The translations under genes were made by a program, and so were the position numbers. This document shows, piece by piece, positions 27,711 to 36,272 of a DNA stretch of 60,005 nt (position 1 is its first letter; each line of letters begins with the position of its first letter). The notes under the pieces were generated by a model, which was not told the origin of the DNA, did not search any database, and saw only the letters and a list, made by a program, of their open reading frames with translations. Location of the stretch: assembly GCA_948470605.1 (NCBI GenBank), contig CAOKPI010000007.1, forward strand, positions 1 to 60,005, written 5' to 3'. Source of the stretch: an uncultured Clostridium sp. Lineage in GTDB: Bacteria; Bacillota; Clostridia; TANB77; CAG-508.

Positions 27711-28322
27711 ATGAAAGAAAAATCATATCATCATGGTGATTTACGACGTACTTTAATTGAAACAGGAATAGAGTTCATTAAACAGGAGGAGGAAGAAGCA
27801 TTATCTTTACGCAAAATAGCTAAAATGTGTGGTGTCAGCAATGCGGCACCTTATGCTCATTTTAAGAACAAAGATGAATTTATAGTTGCAATGCAGCGAT
27901 ATGTTATGGATTTATTTGCTATTGCATTAGAAAAAACAACTATAGAATATAAAGATAGTCCGTCTTTATTTCCTATGCTTGGAAAAACATATGTGATGTT
28001 CTTTTATCAAAATCCATTCTACTATGATTTTTTATTTTCACGCAAAAACATTAGCATAAAATTATCTCTTGGAAATGTTGATACGGAGGAAAATATACCG
28101 TTAGCTATTTTGCAAAAAACGGCTACATCGGTTTTTCATAGAGAAAAAATTCCAGAAAAAGTGATTCAGGATAAGATTATTGCTATGTGGGCTTTGGTAC
28201 ATGGGTTAGCTGCTATTGTTACAATGCCCAATATTGAATATGATGATAATTGGGAAACAAGGATAGAAGGAATCATTAAGTCCATTACTATACCTTATCA
28301 AACGAAGGAGGCAAAAGAATGA
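27711..28322 (+). CDS. TetR-family transcriptional regulator
   Basis: 203 residues. 'KSYHHGDLRRTLIETGIEFI' starts the HTH domain and 'LSLRKIAKMCGVSNAAPYAHFKNKDEFI' is the recognition region; the C-terminus resembles the WHG-type ligand domain. The ATG at 27711 follows GGAGGGG at a good distance, just after the palindromic operator. It overlaps the next gene by four bases (ATGA), so it almost certainly controls the flavodoxin-like pair that follows and is released by an unknown small molecule. Confidence 0.92.
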   Translation: MKEKSYHHGDLRRTLIETGIEFIKQEEEEALSLRKIAKMCGVSNAAPYAHFKNKDEFIVAMQRYVMDLFAIALEKTTIEYKDSPSLFPMLGKTYVMFFYQNPFYYDFLFSRKNISIKLSLGNVDTEENIPLAILQKTATSVFHREKIPEKVIQDKIIAMWALVHGLAAIVTMPNIEYDDNWETRIEGIIKSITIPYQTKEAKE

Positions 28323-28828
28323 ATATTTTAATACACGATTTAAGCAATGAGCGATTTCAATCAATATTTCCCAAAACAAATAATGATGTCCATGTTATTT
28401 CCGATACTGGGGTGATACAACATTGTATCGGTTGTTTTGGCTGTTGGATAAAAACTCCTGGTAAATGTGTAATGAAAGATGGATATGACAACATGGGAGA
28501 ATTACTCGGGGAAAGCGAAAGAGTAACCATTATAAGCCAATGTTTCTATGGCTGTTACAGTCCGTTTGTGAAAAATGTTTTAGACCGAAGTATTCCTTGT
28601 CTACTTCCATTCTTCAGAATAAGAAACAACGAGACTCATCATAAAAGACGCTATCAAAACAATATGCAACTTACAGTCCATTTTTATGGTGAAAATATTA
28701 CTGTAGAAGAAAGAGAAACAGCTAAGAAACTAGTAAAGGCAAATTGTGCTAATTTTTATGTGAAGAATTATGAAATTTCATTTTCAAATTCATTAGAAGA
28801 ATTATGTGAGGAGGTAACTGTCATATGA
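28319..28828 (+). CDS. flavodoxin-like oxidoreductase (iron-sulfur-flavoprotein-like)
   Basis: 169 residues with the flavodoxin fold; 'HCIGCFGCWIKTPGKCVMKDG' is the Cys motif found in NADPH-dependent FMN reductases and iron-sulfur flavoproteins, and 'ERVTIISQCFYGCYSPFVKNVLDRS' matches the flavin-binding loop. It probably reduces quinones, aromatic or nitro compounds, or metal ions; substrate unknown. It overlaps both neighbours by four bases, so TetR and the two enzymes form a tight operon. Confidence 0.8.
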   Translation: MNILIHDLSNERFQSIFPKTNNDVHVISDTGVIQHCIGCFGCWIKTPGKCVMKDGYDNMGELLGESERVTIISQCFYGCYSPFVKNVLDRSIPCLLPFFRIRNNETHHKRRYQNNMQLTVHFYGENITVEERETAKKLVKANCANFYVKNYEISFSNSLEELCEEVTVI

Positions 28829-29472
28829 AAATTTGTATTATAAACGGAAGCCCAAAAGTAAGTAAAAGTACATCTGAATTGCTTATTGAATATTTAATGC
28901 CGTTTATCAAGGGAAACGAAATAGTTACATACAATGCGTGTAAAACGGATTTTTTCAAAACGCAGTTTTCACAGATACAAAGTAGCGAGGTAATTGTATT
29001 TGTATTTCCTTTGTATATTGACAGTATCAATTCACGCTTGCTACGTTTTATCATTGAACTTGAAAAAAGGGGATTTGAAAATAAGAATATTAACGTATAT
29101 TGCATTATTAACAATGGACTTTATGAGGGCTGGCAAAATCATGTGGCTTCTGATATTATGAAGAATTGGTGTAAATCTACTGGTCTAACCTATGGCCAAA
29201 CACTTGGTGTGGGAGCAGGAGAAATGCTTCCGTTTCTTAAAGATGTACCTTTAGGTTATGGTCCTAACAAGGATATTGGCATTGCGCTTCAAGAATTGAG
29301 TCGCAATATATTATCTCTAAATCAAGGGGAAGATTTATTTATTTCACCAAATTGTCCGAGGTGTTTTTGGAAAATAGCCTCTTCTTTTTACTTTTGGTAT
29401 CCTCGTGCAAAAAAGAATGGATTAAAAAGAAAAAGATTAAAAGATAAAGTAAGATTAAGAGAAGGGAAATAG
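28825..29472 (+). CDS. flavodoxin-like NAD(P)H oxidoreductase
   Basis: 215 residues. 'CIINGSPKVSKSTSELL' is the typical phosphate-binding loop of NADPH-dependent FMN reductases (GSP), and 'VIVFVFPLYIDSINSRLLRFI' the second flavin loop. The C-terminus is basic ('RAKKNGLKRKRLKDKVRLR') and carries 'CPRCFW'. It overlaps the previous gene by four bases. A small redox detoxification operon is the best guess. Confidence 0.8.
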   Translation: MKICIINGSPKVSKSTSELLIEYLMPFIKGNEIVTYNACKTDFFKTQFSQIQSSEVIVFVFPLYIDSINSRLLRFIIELEKRGFENKNINVYCIINNGLYEGWQNHVASDIMKNWCKSTGLTYGQTLGVGAGEMLPFLKDVPLGYGPNKDIGIALQELSRNILSLNQGEDLFISPNCPRCFWKIASSFYFWYPRAKKNGLKRKRLKDKVRLREGK

Positions 29473-29595
29473 AATGAATAAAGTCCTTGACACATACTAT
29501 ACACAGTAAGGAAAACAACTCGACAGAAACAGAGAAAGCCGAGTCACAAAAAGCAAGGGGGGCAAGGCAAAGAAAAAAAGGGCGGTTTAGAGCTT

Positions 29596-29700
29596 TAACT
29601 CCCAACTGCTGACAAACTGTAACAAAGTAACAGTTTATAACTTTGTTGGTTCTCCCGATTTGTCACTTTATAAAAAATATAATAAATTTTTTTAGTAGCA
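29596..29700. repeat. structured repeat C, short copy
   Basis: TAACTCCCAACTGC...AACTGTAAC / GTAACAGTTTATAAC...GTTGG...CTCCCGA matches the ends of the element at 8423-8625 with the middle deleted. In the rest of 29473-29790 I see only an 11-codon ORF (ATG 29474) followed in another frame by Lys/Arg-rich codons, perhaps a decayed gene, and the promoter below. Confidence 0.6.
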
Positions 29701-29728
29701 AAGATAAAATAAAAAATGTTAAAAAGTG

Positions 29729-29757
29729 TTGCAAATTGTATTTTGTTAGGATATAAT
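29729..29757 (+). promoter_or_regulatory. promoter for the 29791 gene
   Basis: TTGCAA (29729-29734) and TATAAT (29752-29757) with 17-base spacing, 33 bases before the ATG. Confidence 0.75.
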
Positions 29758-29790
29758 CAGACTATAAAAAGAAATATGAGGAGGATTATT

Positions 29791-30456
29791 ATGGAAGAAA
29801 AACAAAATGCAAAGGCAACAGAAAAGGTTGAAAAGAAAGTAGCAGATAAAAAACCGACAACAAAACAAGGGGCACCGAAAAAAGATACCAACAAGAAATT
29901 TGAAAAAATAAAGGGAGAAATCAAAAAGATAGATAATAGAATTATCATAGGTGTGGCAGTGGCAGTAGTCGTTCTAATTGCTATTTTGGCATGTGTGTTT
30001 CTAATGTCAGATTCACCAAAGAAGACAGTAGAAAGCATGTTAAGTGATTTGAAATCAGGAAAAATAATGTTTTCTGATTTGTCAGAAGAGGAAGATTTTA
30101 AGGAAGAAGCTCAGAAATTATTTTTTAATAAATTACAATGGAAAATTATTAATGTAAAGGAAGAAGGAAATACAGCAAATGTTGAAATAGAAATTACCAA
30201 CAAAGATTTTAAAACTATCATGAGTAATTGTATGCAAAAAATGTTTAAGTTAGCAATTACTGGTCAAAATATAGGAGAGCAAGAGGCAACAAATTACTTA
30301 GTTGAAGAATTAAAAAATGATGAAATACAGACAGTAACTTCTAATCAATTTATTAAAGTAGAGAAAAAAGACGGAAAATGGGAAATAGTTAAAGATGAAG
30401 AATTATTAAATATTCTATTACCAGGATTTAATGAAGCAATTAGTGCGATTAAGTAA
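29791..30456 (+). CDS. membrane-anchored protein with DUF4878-like domain
   Basis: 221 residues. A Lys/Thr-rich cytoplasmic N-terminus (1-48) is followed by one membrane helix ('IIIGVAVAVVVLIAILACVFLM') and an extracytoplasmic domain. 'KTVESMLSDLKSGK' through 'VEKKDGKWEIVKDEELLNILLPG' resembles DUF4878/DUF5105 lipoprotein-like domains (NTF2-like fold). The role is unknown. The ATG at 29791 follows GGAGGA. It has its own promoter and a bidirectional terminator. Confidence 0.75.
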   Translation: MEEKQNAKATEKVEKKVADKKPTTKQGAPKKDTNKKFEKIKGEIKKIDNRIIIGVAVAVVVLIAILACVFLMSDSPKKTVESMLSDLKSGKIMFSDLSEEEDFKEEAQKLFFNKLQWKIINVKEEGNTANVEIEITNKDFKTIMSNCMQKMFKLAITGQNIGEQEATNYLVEELKNDEIQTVTSNQFIKVEKKDGKWEIVKDEELLNILLPGFNEAISAIK

Positions 30457-30458
30457 AT

Positions 30459-30507
30459 AAAAAATTCCACATTTCAGAATTAAGAATGTTCTGAATGTGG
30501 AATTTTT
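30459..30507. terminator. bidirectional terminator
   Basis: AAATTCCACAT..CAGAA pairs with TTCTG.ATGTGGAATTT, with A's before and T's after. It serves the + gene ending at 30456 and overlaps the end of the convergent minus gene. Confidence 0.85.
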
Positions 30508-31361
30508 CTATTTAAACTTTTATGGGAGACTTTGTATAAATTACAAATATTGCAATCTTTGCATAAACTGACTTTATTTTCAAACACTAATTGTAAGGTA
30601 TTAATAAATTCATTGTTATCCTCATCTACTAAATGAATGTAAATTTTTCTAGGGAGTAGAGTAAGTAGTGAATTTAAGATATAATCATTGGATGAGAAAC
30701 TAATATCACTTAAATATTTTGCTTTAAAAATATCATCGGTAACTACAATTAAATTCTTGTTTTCATCTAGTAAGATAGATTCTGAAGAAGAAAAAATGAT
30801 ATGCACCATCTCACAGCCACAAGTTTGAGAGTTGATATATAATTTAAGCAAGGAAATGAATTCAAGATATTCTTTTTCAATGACAAAACTGTTTACAGCT
30901 TCATTTACAATGTTATCTAAAAAAGATAAGTAGTCTTTTAATCTAAAATTGATAAATCCATTTAATACGATTGATTTATGTGTAGATAAAAATTGGTAAA
31001 AAATATCATATAAAATTTTAAATTTTTTATCAAAAAGATGGGTAAAATCATCTGTCATAATATCAAAACAAATTGCTAAGATGTTATCTCTTTCGGAACT
31101 ATCAAAGTAAAAATAATTTTGCATCATTAGTCTTTTTAATAGAGTTTCTTCTAGTTCATCTATCACAAGAAAACACAAAATAGAGGATATTTTAGATAAA
31201 AAAAGATTTTCGTCCTTACCAGAATAATGAATAATAATGTTTTTGTAAAGTTTAAATTCGTTTTCTGAAAAGTAAATGTTTTTTAAGTCTGTATTTTGTA
31301 ATTCGTTTAGCAGATAATTTAGTAAATCAGAATTATTTGTTTTAATACATAGCGATTTCAT
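30480..31361 (-). CDS. ytxC: YtxC-like sporulation protein
   Basis: 293 residues. The pattern matches the YtxC family (putative sporulation protein): a mixed N-terminal domain, a long helical middle ('FKILYDIFYQFLSTHKSIVLNGFINFRLKDYLSFLDNIVNEAVNSF'-type, in which the F-I-x-F-R motif is typical) and a C-terminal cysteine cluster 'CKDCNICNLYK'. The start at 31361 follows AAAGGGGA on the minus strand; upstream codons to 31379 are non-coding. YtxC function is unknown, but it is found in spore formers. Family assignment is from memory. Confidence 0.75.
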   Translation of the reverse strand: MKSLCIKTNNSDLLNYLLNELQNTDLKNIYFSENEFKLYKNIIIHYSGKDENLFLSKISSILCFLVIDELEETLLKRLMMQNYFYFDSSERDNILAICFDIMTDDFTHLFDKKFKILYDIFYQFLSTHKSIVLNGFINFRLKDYLSFLDNIVNEAVNSFVIEKEYLEFISLLKLYINSQTCGCEMVHIIFSSSESILLDENKNLIVVTDDIFKAKYLSDISFSSNDYILNSLLTLLPRKIYIHLVDEDNNEFINTLQLVFENKVSLCKDCNICNLYKVSHKSLNRKIPHSEHS

Positions 31362-31518
31362 TCCAATTCCCCTTTCCAATAAAACTAGTATCTACTAAAT
31401 TTTAAAAACTTATACATTATACTATGCGGATTGGAAAATTTGGTGCAATTGGGAGGTTTCCTTTTGCACATTTCTTATAGAAACTCAAATTTTTTCTATA
31501 TTTTTATTTCTTACAAAT

Positions 31519-31547
31519 TTGCCTTTTTTATGTAAATGTGATAAAAT
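31519..31547 (+). promoter_or_regulatory. promoter for the 31640 gene
   Basis: TTGCCT (31519-31524) and TAAAAT (31542-31547) with 17-base spacing. A small hairpin (ACTGC/GCAGT, about 31560-31575) lies in the leader. Confidence 0.55.
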
Positions 31548-31639
31548 AAAAAGCAAGAAACTGCTAAGTGCAGTAGAGTACATTGAAAATTAACTCTAAT
31601 GTTGTTAAAAATTCAAACATCAAGAAAGGAGAGAAAACA

Positions 31640-32167
31640 ATGAAAACAGATTTTTTAACGAAAGTAACTGATGTTTTTGTAATCTTGGGTGAATTCTTTA
31701 TTGAAATTCATAAGATGGGGATTGACACGATAATGGAAGGTAAGAATCAGATTTCTTATGATTTGGTAGGAAGCATCATAGATATGGTATCAGGAGTGAT
31801 ACTAATAGTATTACTTTTGGTAATAGACTTATCTATTATCTATGGAATTTGGTCATTATTTTGTCGGATATCAATATGGATTCGAACAGGAGAAATAAAA
31901 AGATACCCAGTTACTGGAAAAGTTACAGACAAAGAATACGAAGAAGATACAGGTTATGTGTATAATACTATTCTCAACTGTATGATGCTAAGTTATTCTT
32001 CAGAAGAGTACAATATATCTGTAGAATATAGAGAAATAGAAGAAATTTTTGATGATGAAGATTTGTTTAATCAATATGAAGAAGGAGACTCGATTTCCCT
32101 AATCTTGGTTCAGAGATTAAACAAAAAAGGTGAAATAATTGAAGAAACATTAGAGTTACCAGAATAA
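31640..32167 (+). CDS. unknown membrane protein, contains an in-frame CGG
   Basis: 175 residues; one strong membrane helix (about residues 49-72) and a cytoplasmic C-terminal domain rich in Glu/Asp/Tyr ('VTGKVTDKEYEEDTGYVYNT'), which looks like a small SH3/OB-like beta domain; family not recognised. The start at 31640 follows AAGGAGAG. Codon 76 is CGG (31865-31867). Read as Arg, the full protein results; skipping the C would end the protein about 11 codons later (C-G-Y-Q-Y-G-F-E-Q-E-K). This is the clearest exception to the CGG-shift rule, or else a gene with two products. A terminator follows. Confidence 0.65.
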   Translation: MKTDFLTKVTDVFVILGEFFIEIHKMGIDTIMEGKNQISYDLVGSIIDMVSGVILIVLLLVIDLSIIYGIWSLFCRISIWIRTGEIKRYPVTGKVTDKEYEEDTGYVYNTILNCMMLSYSSEEYNISVEYREIEEIFDDEDLFNQYEEGDSISLILVQRLNKKGEIIEETLELPE

Positions 32168-32171
32168 TTAA

Positions 32172-32208
32172 AGACCCAATTATTGCTATTTGCAGTAATT
32201 GGGTTTTT
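32172..32208 (+). terminator. rho-independent terminator
   Basis: GACCCAATTATTGC pairs with GCAGTAATTGGGT and is followed by TTTTC. Confidence 0.85.
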
Positions 32209-32264
32209 CTGGTTAATGAGCTAAAATAATTTTGATATGTTTTTAAGTAATCAAGAGTTGTAAA

Positions 32265-33858
32265 TTATCTATATACTTGATAATCAATATCTGGAAAAAC
32301 ACAATCTTTTTTGGCAATATCTTTCAAAAACTCCTCATCAATATTATCTTCTTTCAATTGTTCATACAATTTGGTAAATCTACCAATATGGTCTTTAATT
32401 CTTTTTTTAGCATAATCTACCATCGTTCCATTGGTTATAATAAATAGCCAATCACTGCTTTGTGCCAAAAGCAATTCTCTAGCACATTGATTTAATGCTT
32501 TTTTCTTTAGACCTTTTGCATTAGGAAAAAGAGAAGCTAACTCACACATGCGGTCACCTGCTACATGAAGATGTCTATGAACGTAGTCATTGGTCGGATT
32601 TAGCCATACCTCACTATAACCGATTAGCGCCCCAACTAGAACGACAAGGGGAAGAGACCTGTATATTGGGATATTTATCAATGTATTCAGATGGCGTAGT
32701 TAATTCAAAATTACAATCATCGTAGTAAATTTTTTTAAATAAGATATACAACCAATAAGGACCTTCATACCACCAATGACCATAAAGTTCAGCATCATAA
32801 GGGCAAAGGATAATAGGAGGCGTTTCCATACATTGTGAAAGATGATTAATCTGTGAAGTTCGACTATCTAGGAAATGACCAGCTTGTTTTTCCGCAGAAT
32901 CCATAGCCCATTGTGGATTGTAATAATCTTTAAAATCACTATCACCAGTAATTCTGTAATACTTAATTCCAGTATGTACCCTGACACCATTGTGGGCAAT
33001 ATAAGGCTTAATATAGTCATAATCTGCTTCATAACCAATATCACGGTAAAATTCTCGATAATTATAATCTCCTGGATAACCATTAATAGAACTCCAAACT
33101 TGCCTAGAAGATTCCATGTCACGTCCAAAAGCCACAACGCCTTCTGGTGAAACAATAGGAGCAAATGTACCATAAATAGGGGTAGGGTTAGCATATAAGA
33201 TACCATGAGATTCGGTAATGATATATTCAATGCCAAATTCTTTTAAATATTTGTCTGCTTCTGGAACATAACCACATTCAGGAAGCCAAATACCACGAGG
33301 TTTTCTTCCAAAATATCTCTCATAGGTTTGTACACCAACAGCAATTTGAGCTTTAACTGTTTTCTCATTCACATATAAAATAGGAAAATAACCATGGGTA
33401 GCACCACAGGTAATAATTTCTAATACACCAATGTCTTGAAAATGCTTGAAAGCTTCAATTAAATTACAATGGTATACCTCTTTAAATAGATGAAAATCAT
33501 TCGAATAACGCTCGAAATAATAATGAGAAAGCTGATTTAATCTTTCATCGTGAGCGGTTCTTTTTATTTCTTTTTTTGATAATTCAATTAATTGTTTTAA
33601 ATATTTGATATATTTTCTTTGTAATAATTTATTATCTAACATAGAAAGTAGAGGAGGGGTCATTGACATCGTAATTCTAAAATTGACGCCTTCCTCTACT
33701 AATTTTTGAAAATTCGTTAATAATGGTAGATACGTTTCTGAAATGGCTTCATATAGCCAAGATTCCTCTAAGTAATCATCACTTTCTGGATGATGGATAA
33801 AGGGAAGATGGGCGTGAAGAACAAAACTTACATATCCTTTTTTTTCTTGCATTTTCAT
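32265..33858 (-). CDS. GH57 1,4-alpha-glucan branching enzyme-like protein, +1 frameshift at CGG
   Basis: About 530 residues. 'VLHAHLPFIHHPE' opens the GH57 barrel; 'GIWLPECGY' holds the catalytic nucleophile Glu (residue 194); 'CPYDAELYGHWWYEGP' holds the acid Asp (355); a C-terminal DUF1957 domain follows. Related enzymes form alpha-1,6 branches in glycogen. The 5' frame runs 412 codons to 'SSWGAN', then CGG (32622-32620 on the minus strand) and stops two codons later. Skipping the C gives 'SSWGAN-GYSEVWLNPTNDYVHRHLH', the conserved DUF1957 start. The ATG at 33858 follows AAAGGAGA. A DUF4912 protein lies upstream in the same direction, a frequent pairing. Confidence 0.92.
32620..32622 (-). 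other. CGG +1 frameshift site in GH57 gene
   Basis: On the minus strand AAT CGG TTA TAG becomes AAT GGT TAT AGT GAG when the C (base 32622) is skipped: N-G-Y-S-E-V-W-L-N. The rule therefore holds on the minus strand as well. Confidence 0.88.
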
Positions 33859-33879
33859 AATTCTCCTTTGTTTAAAAGA

Positions 33880-34000
33880 GACAGAATTTGTGACAAGAGG
33901 GGCGCCCCTTTTTGTCACAAAAAACAATAAAAAGAGCATGTTAAATCATATCATTTTTTGTGACAAAAAGGGGCGCCCCTCTTGTCACAAATTCTGTCTT
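33880..34000. repeat. MITE-like palindrome, family B (GTGACAAGAGGGGCGCCCC)
   Basis: Inverted arms of more than 40 bases, each carrying GACAGAATTTGTGACAAGAG and a GGGGCGCCCC palindrome, flank a 30-base AT-rich loop. It lies between two minus-strand genes. A partial copy (GTGACAAGAGGGGCGCCCC) occurs at 45849. Confidence 0.85.
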
Positions 34001-34006
34001 TTAGTT

Positions 34007-34900
34007 TTATTTTAATTTTGACGAAGGATTTCCAGAAGAAGGATTATTGATTATTTCTTCTAGGTCTTCATTCGGATAGATTTCTCGATAAAAATCATAA
34101 ATATCATATATTTTTCCCATATTTCGAATCAATGAAATAGAGGATAGAGTTTTTCCAGTAAGATGTTGTGTTTTTACATTTTTAAAATAAACCATTTTTT
34201 GATGGTTATCTAATAAAATTCTGTCATTGGGTGATTCAATTTCATTAGAGGTCGTAATATAAATGTAATCTGTATCTAATTTTTCTGTTTTGACAATAGG
34301 GCGTCGTCCTAGTTCAATTCGATAATCACATTTACTATCTGCAACATGTAGATACCAACTATTGGCAAAATCATTAATTTCTATTTCGAAATGATAACCT
34401 AAAGTATCATTGTGGACGATAAGGATTGGCTTGGTTGTTTCAAAAAAGTCATCTCCATATTGCTTTTTGAAATTTTTTCTGTCTGCATCCGAAATGTCCC
34501 AATAAATAAATAGGTTGGTTGGGGTTTGTGCTAAAACTTTTACAACGGTTTGATTGTAACGATAGGGTAAATCATAATATTCAACAATATCTATTTTTTT
34601 CTTAGGAGAGGAGTTTTTCTTAGTAGTAGGTTTTTTGGTAGTTGCCGTCTTATTTTTTGCAGATGCTTTTTTGGCTGTTGTAGATGATTTCTTTTTAGCG
34701 GTTGAAGCCGCATTTGTGGTACTTTTTTTGGTGGTAGCAGATGCTTTTTTGGTATCCGTTGTTTTCTTGGTAATAGTAGTTGTTGATTTTTTTGTGGTGG
34801 TGTTTTTTGAGATAGCTGGTTTTCTTTTAGTGCTGGTTTTTTTTGTTACTTTTTCTATTTTGTTTTCTAATTCTTTTGGTTCTTTTGTTTTTCTTGGCAT
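34007..34900 (-). CDS. DUF4912 protein with Lys/Thr-rich N-terminus
   Basis: 297 residues. Residues 1-110 are a low-complexity Lys/Thr/Ser/Ala tail (repeats of T-T-K-K-S-T type), resembling histone H1-like or nucleic-acid/polysaccharide-binding tails. The DUF4912 domain follows: 'DLPYRYNQTVVKVLAQTPTNLFIYWDIS' and 'NSWYLHVADSKCDYRIELGRR'. DUF4912 is often found next to GH57 branching enzymes, so a glycogen-related role is likely but unproven. The ATG at 34900 follows AGGAGG; an upstream in-frame ATG (34924) is less likely. Confidence 0.85.
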   Translation of the reverse strand: MPRKTKEPKELENKIEKVTKKTSTKRKPAISKNTTTKKSTTTITKKTTDTKKASATTKKSTTNAASTAKKKSSTTAKKASAKNKTATTKKPTTKKNSSPKKKIDIVEYYDLPYRYNQTVVKVLAQTPTNLFIYWDISDADRKNFKKQYGDDFFETTKPILIVHNDTLGYHFEIEINDFANSWYLHVADSKCDYRIELGRRPIVKTEKLDTDYIYITTSNEIESPNDRILLDNHQKMVYFKNVKTQHLTGKTLSSISLIRNMGKIYDIYDFYREIYPNEDLEEIINNPSSGNPSSKLK

Positions 34901-35016
34901 GATAATCCTCCTATGTAATCTCATACTTTCTTTTCCTATCTTATACTAAAAATAAAACAAATTCAAGTGAATTTGATAAAGTTTTTGGATATAAAATAAA
35001 AAATCATACGAAACTG

Positions 35017-35044
35017 TTGTAAAATTTTTAATTATTGATATAAT
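35017..35044 (+). promoter_or_regulatory. pfkA promoter
   Basis: TTGTAA (35017-35022) and TATAAT (35039-35044), 16-base spacing, upstream of the AAGGAGG site of pfkA. Confidence 0.7.
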
Positions 35045-35079
35045 AATAAAAATAGAAGCACATTTAAGGAGGATTTAAA

Positions 35080-36225
35080 ATGTTAAAAAAAGTAGGAATA
35101 TTAGCTAATGGAGGAGATGTATCAGGATTCAATGCCGTGATTAGAGCGATTGTAAAAACAGCTGAAAATCATGGAGTTGAATGTTATGGAATCATAGATG
35201 GATACAATGGATTATTAAAGAAAGATTTTGAACTATTATCGACAGCAGTAGACGGAGAAGCCATAGGAATTTTACCAAAAGGTGGTTCTATTATTGGTTC
35301 TTCTACCAATGCCAACTTATTTAATTATAAAATAGTAAAGGAAGATGGTAGTGTCGAATACAAAGACATGTCTGATAAAGCCATAGAAAATATTAAGGAA
35401 TTTGGTTTTGATTGTATTTTCACACTTGGTGGAGATGGCACGCAAAAATCAGCGAGAGATTTTTCTACCAAAGGAATTAATGTGATTGGTGTACCAAAAA
35501 CGATTGATAATGATGTAGCTTGTACAGAAATTACATTTGGTTATAATACAGCTGTATCAGTAGCTATGGAAGCTTTAGATAGATTACACACAACAGGTGC
35601 GACACATCATAGAATTATGGTCTTAGAAGTGATGGGAAGATATGCTGGCTGGATTGCTTTAGAATCAGCCATAGCAGGAGGTGCTGATGTAGCTTTAATA
35701 CCAGAGATTCCCTATGATATTAATCGAGTAGCTGAAAAAATCAATAATCGAAGAAAAAGAGGAAAAAACTTTAGTGTTGTAGTAGTAGCAGAGGGAGCAA
35801 AGCCAAAAGGTGGAGACATCACCATTATGGGTACAAGAGATAATGGAGCTGGTGTAGACAATACAAAGCTAGGAGGAATTGGACAAGTTCTTGCGAAACA
35901 ACTACAAGAAATTACTGGTTTGGAAGCTAGAAATACAACATTAGGATATATGCAAAGAGGAGGAACGCCAACTGCATTTGACAGAGTGCTTTCTACCAAA
36001 TATGGAGTAAAAGCAATGCAACTTGCTTTGGAAGGAAAATTTGGAACATTAGCGATTATGAAAAATGGAAAATTAGATTCTGTATCTTTAGAAGAAGTAG
36101 TAGGAAAGAATACGAAGGTAGGAGCTGTATCTGGAAATACAGAGGAGAGTAATTTGAGAAAAGTAACCATGGAGGATGACTTAATAAAAACAGCAAGAGA
36201 TGTGGGAATTAATTTAGGAGATTAA
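35080..36225 (+). CDS. pfkA: 6-phosphofructokinase
   Basis: Phosphorylates fructose 6-phosphate, the committed step of glycolysis. 381 residues, longer than the 320-residue allosteric type. 'GILANGGDVSGFNAVIRAIV' is the nucleotide/PPi loop, 'FTLGGDGTQKSA' the GGD motif and 'GVPKTIDNDV' the catalytic loop; 'EVMGRYAGWIALESAIAGGAD' and 'GYMQRGGTPTAFDRVL' bind the sugar. Gly after GGD points to ATP use, whereas Lys in PKTIDND is typical of PPi and group III enzymes. This combination is known from ATP-using group III members, so ATP is favoured. Confidence 0.95.
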   Translation: MLKKVGILANGGDVSGFNAVIRAIVKTAENHGVECYGIIDGYNGLLKKDFELLSTAVDGEAIGILPKGGSIIGSSTNANLFNYKIVKEDGSVEYKDMSDKAIENIKEFGFDCIFTLGGDGTQKSARDFSTKGINVIGVPKTIDNDVACTEITFGYNTAVSVAMEALDRLHTTGATHHRIMVLEVMGRYAGWIALESAIAGGADVALIPEIPYDINRVAEKINNRRKRGKNFSVVVVAEGAKPKGGDITIMGTRDNGAGVDNTKLGGIGQVLAKQLQEITGLEARNTTLGYMQRGGTPTAFDRVLSTKYGVKAMQLALEGKFGTLAIMKNGKLDSVSLEEVVGKNTKVGAVSGNTEESNLRKVTMEDDLIKTARDVGINLGD

Positions 36226-36272
36226 ACGTAAATAATATATTTCAATATAAAAGGAATGGGAGAAGGAAAAAA

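Noticed and set aside
34635..34949. Plus-strand ORF opposite the DUF4912 gene
   Set aside because: Hydrophobic shadow of the Lys/Thr repeats on the minus strand.
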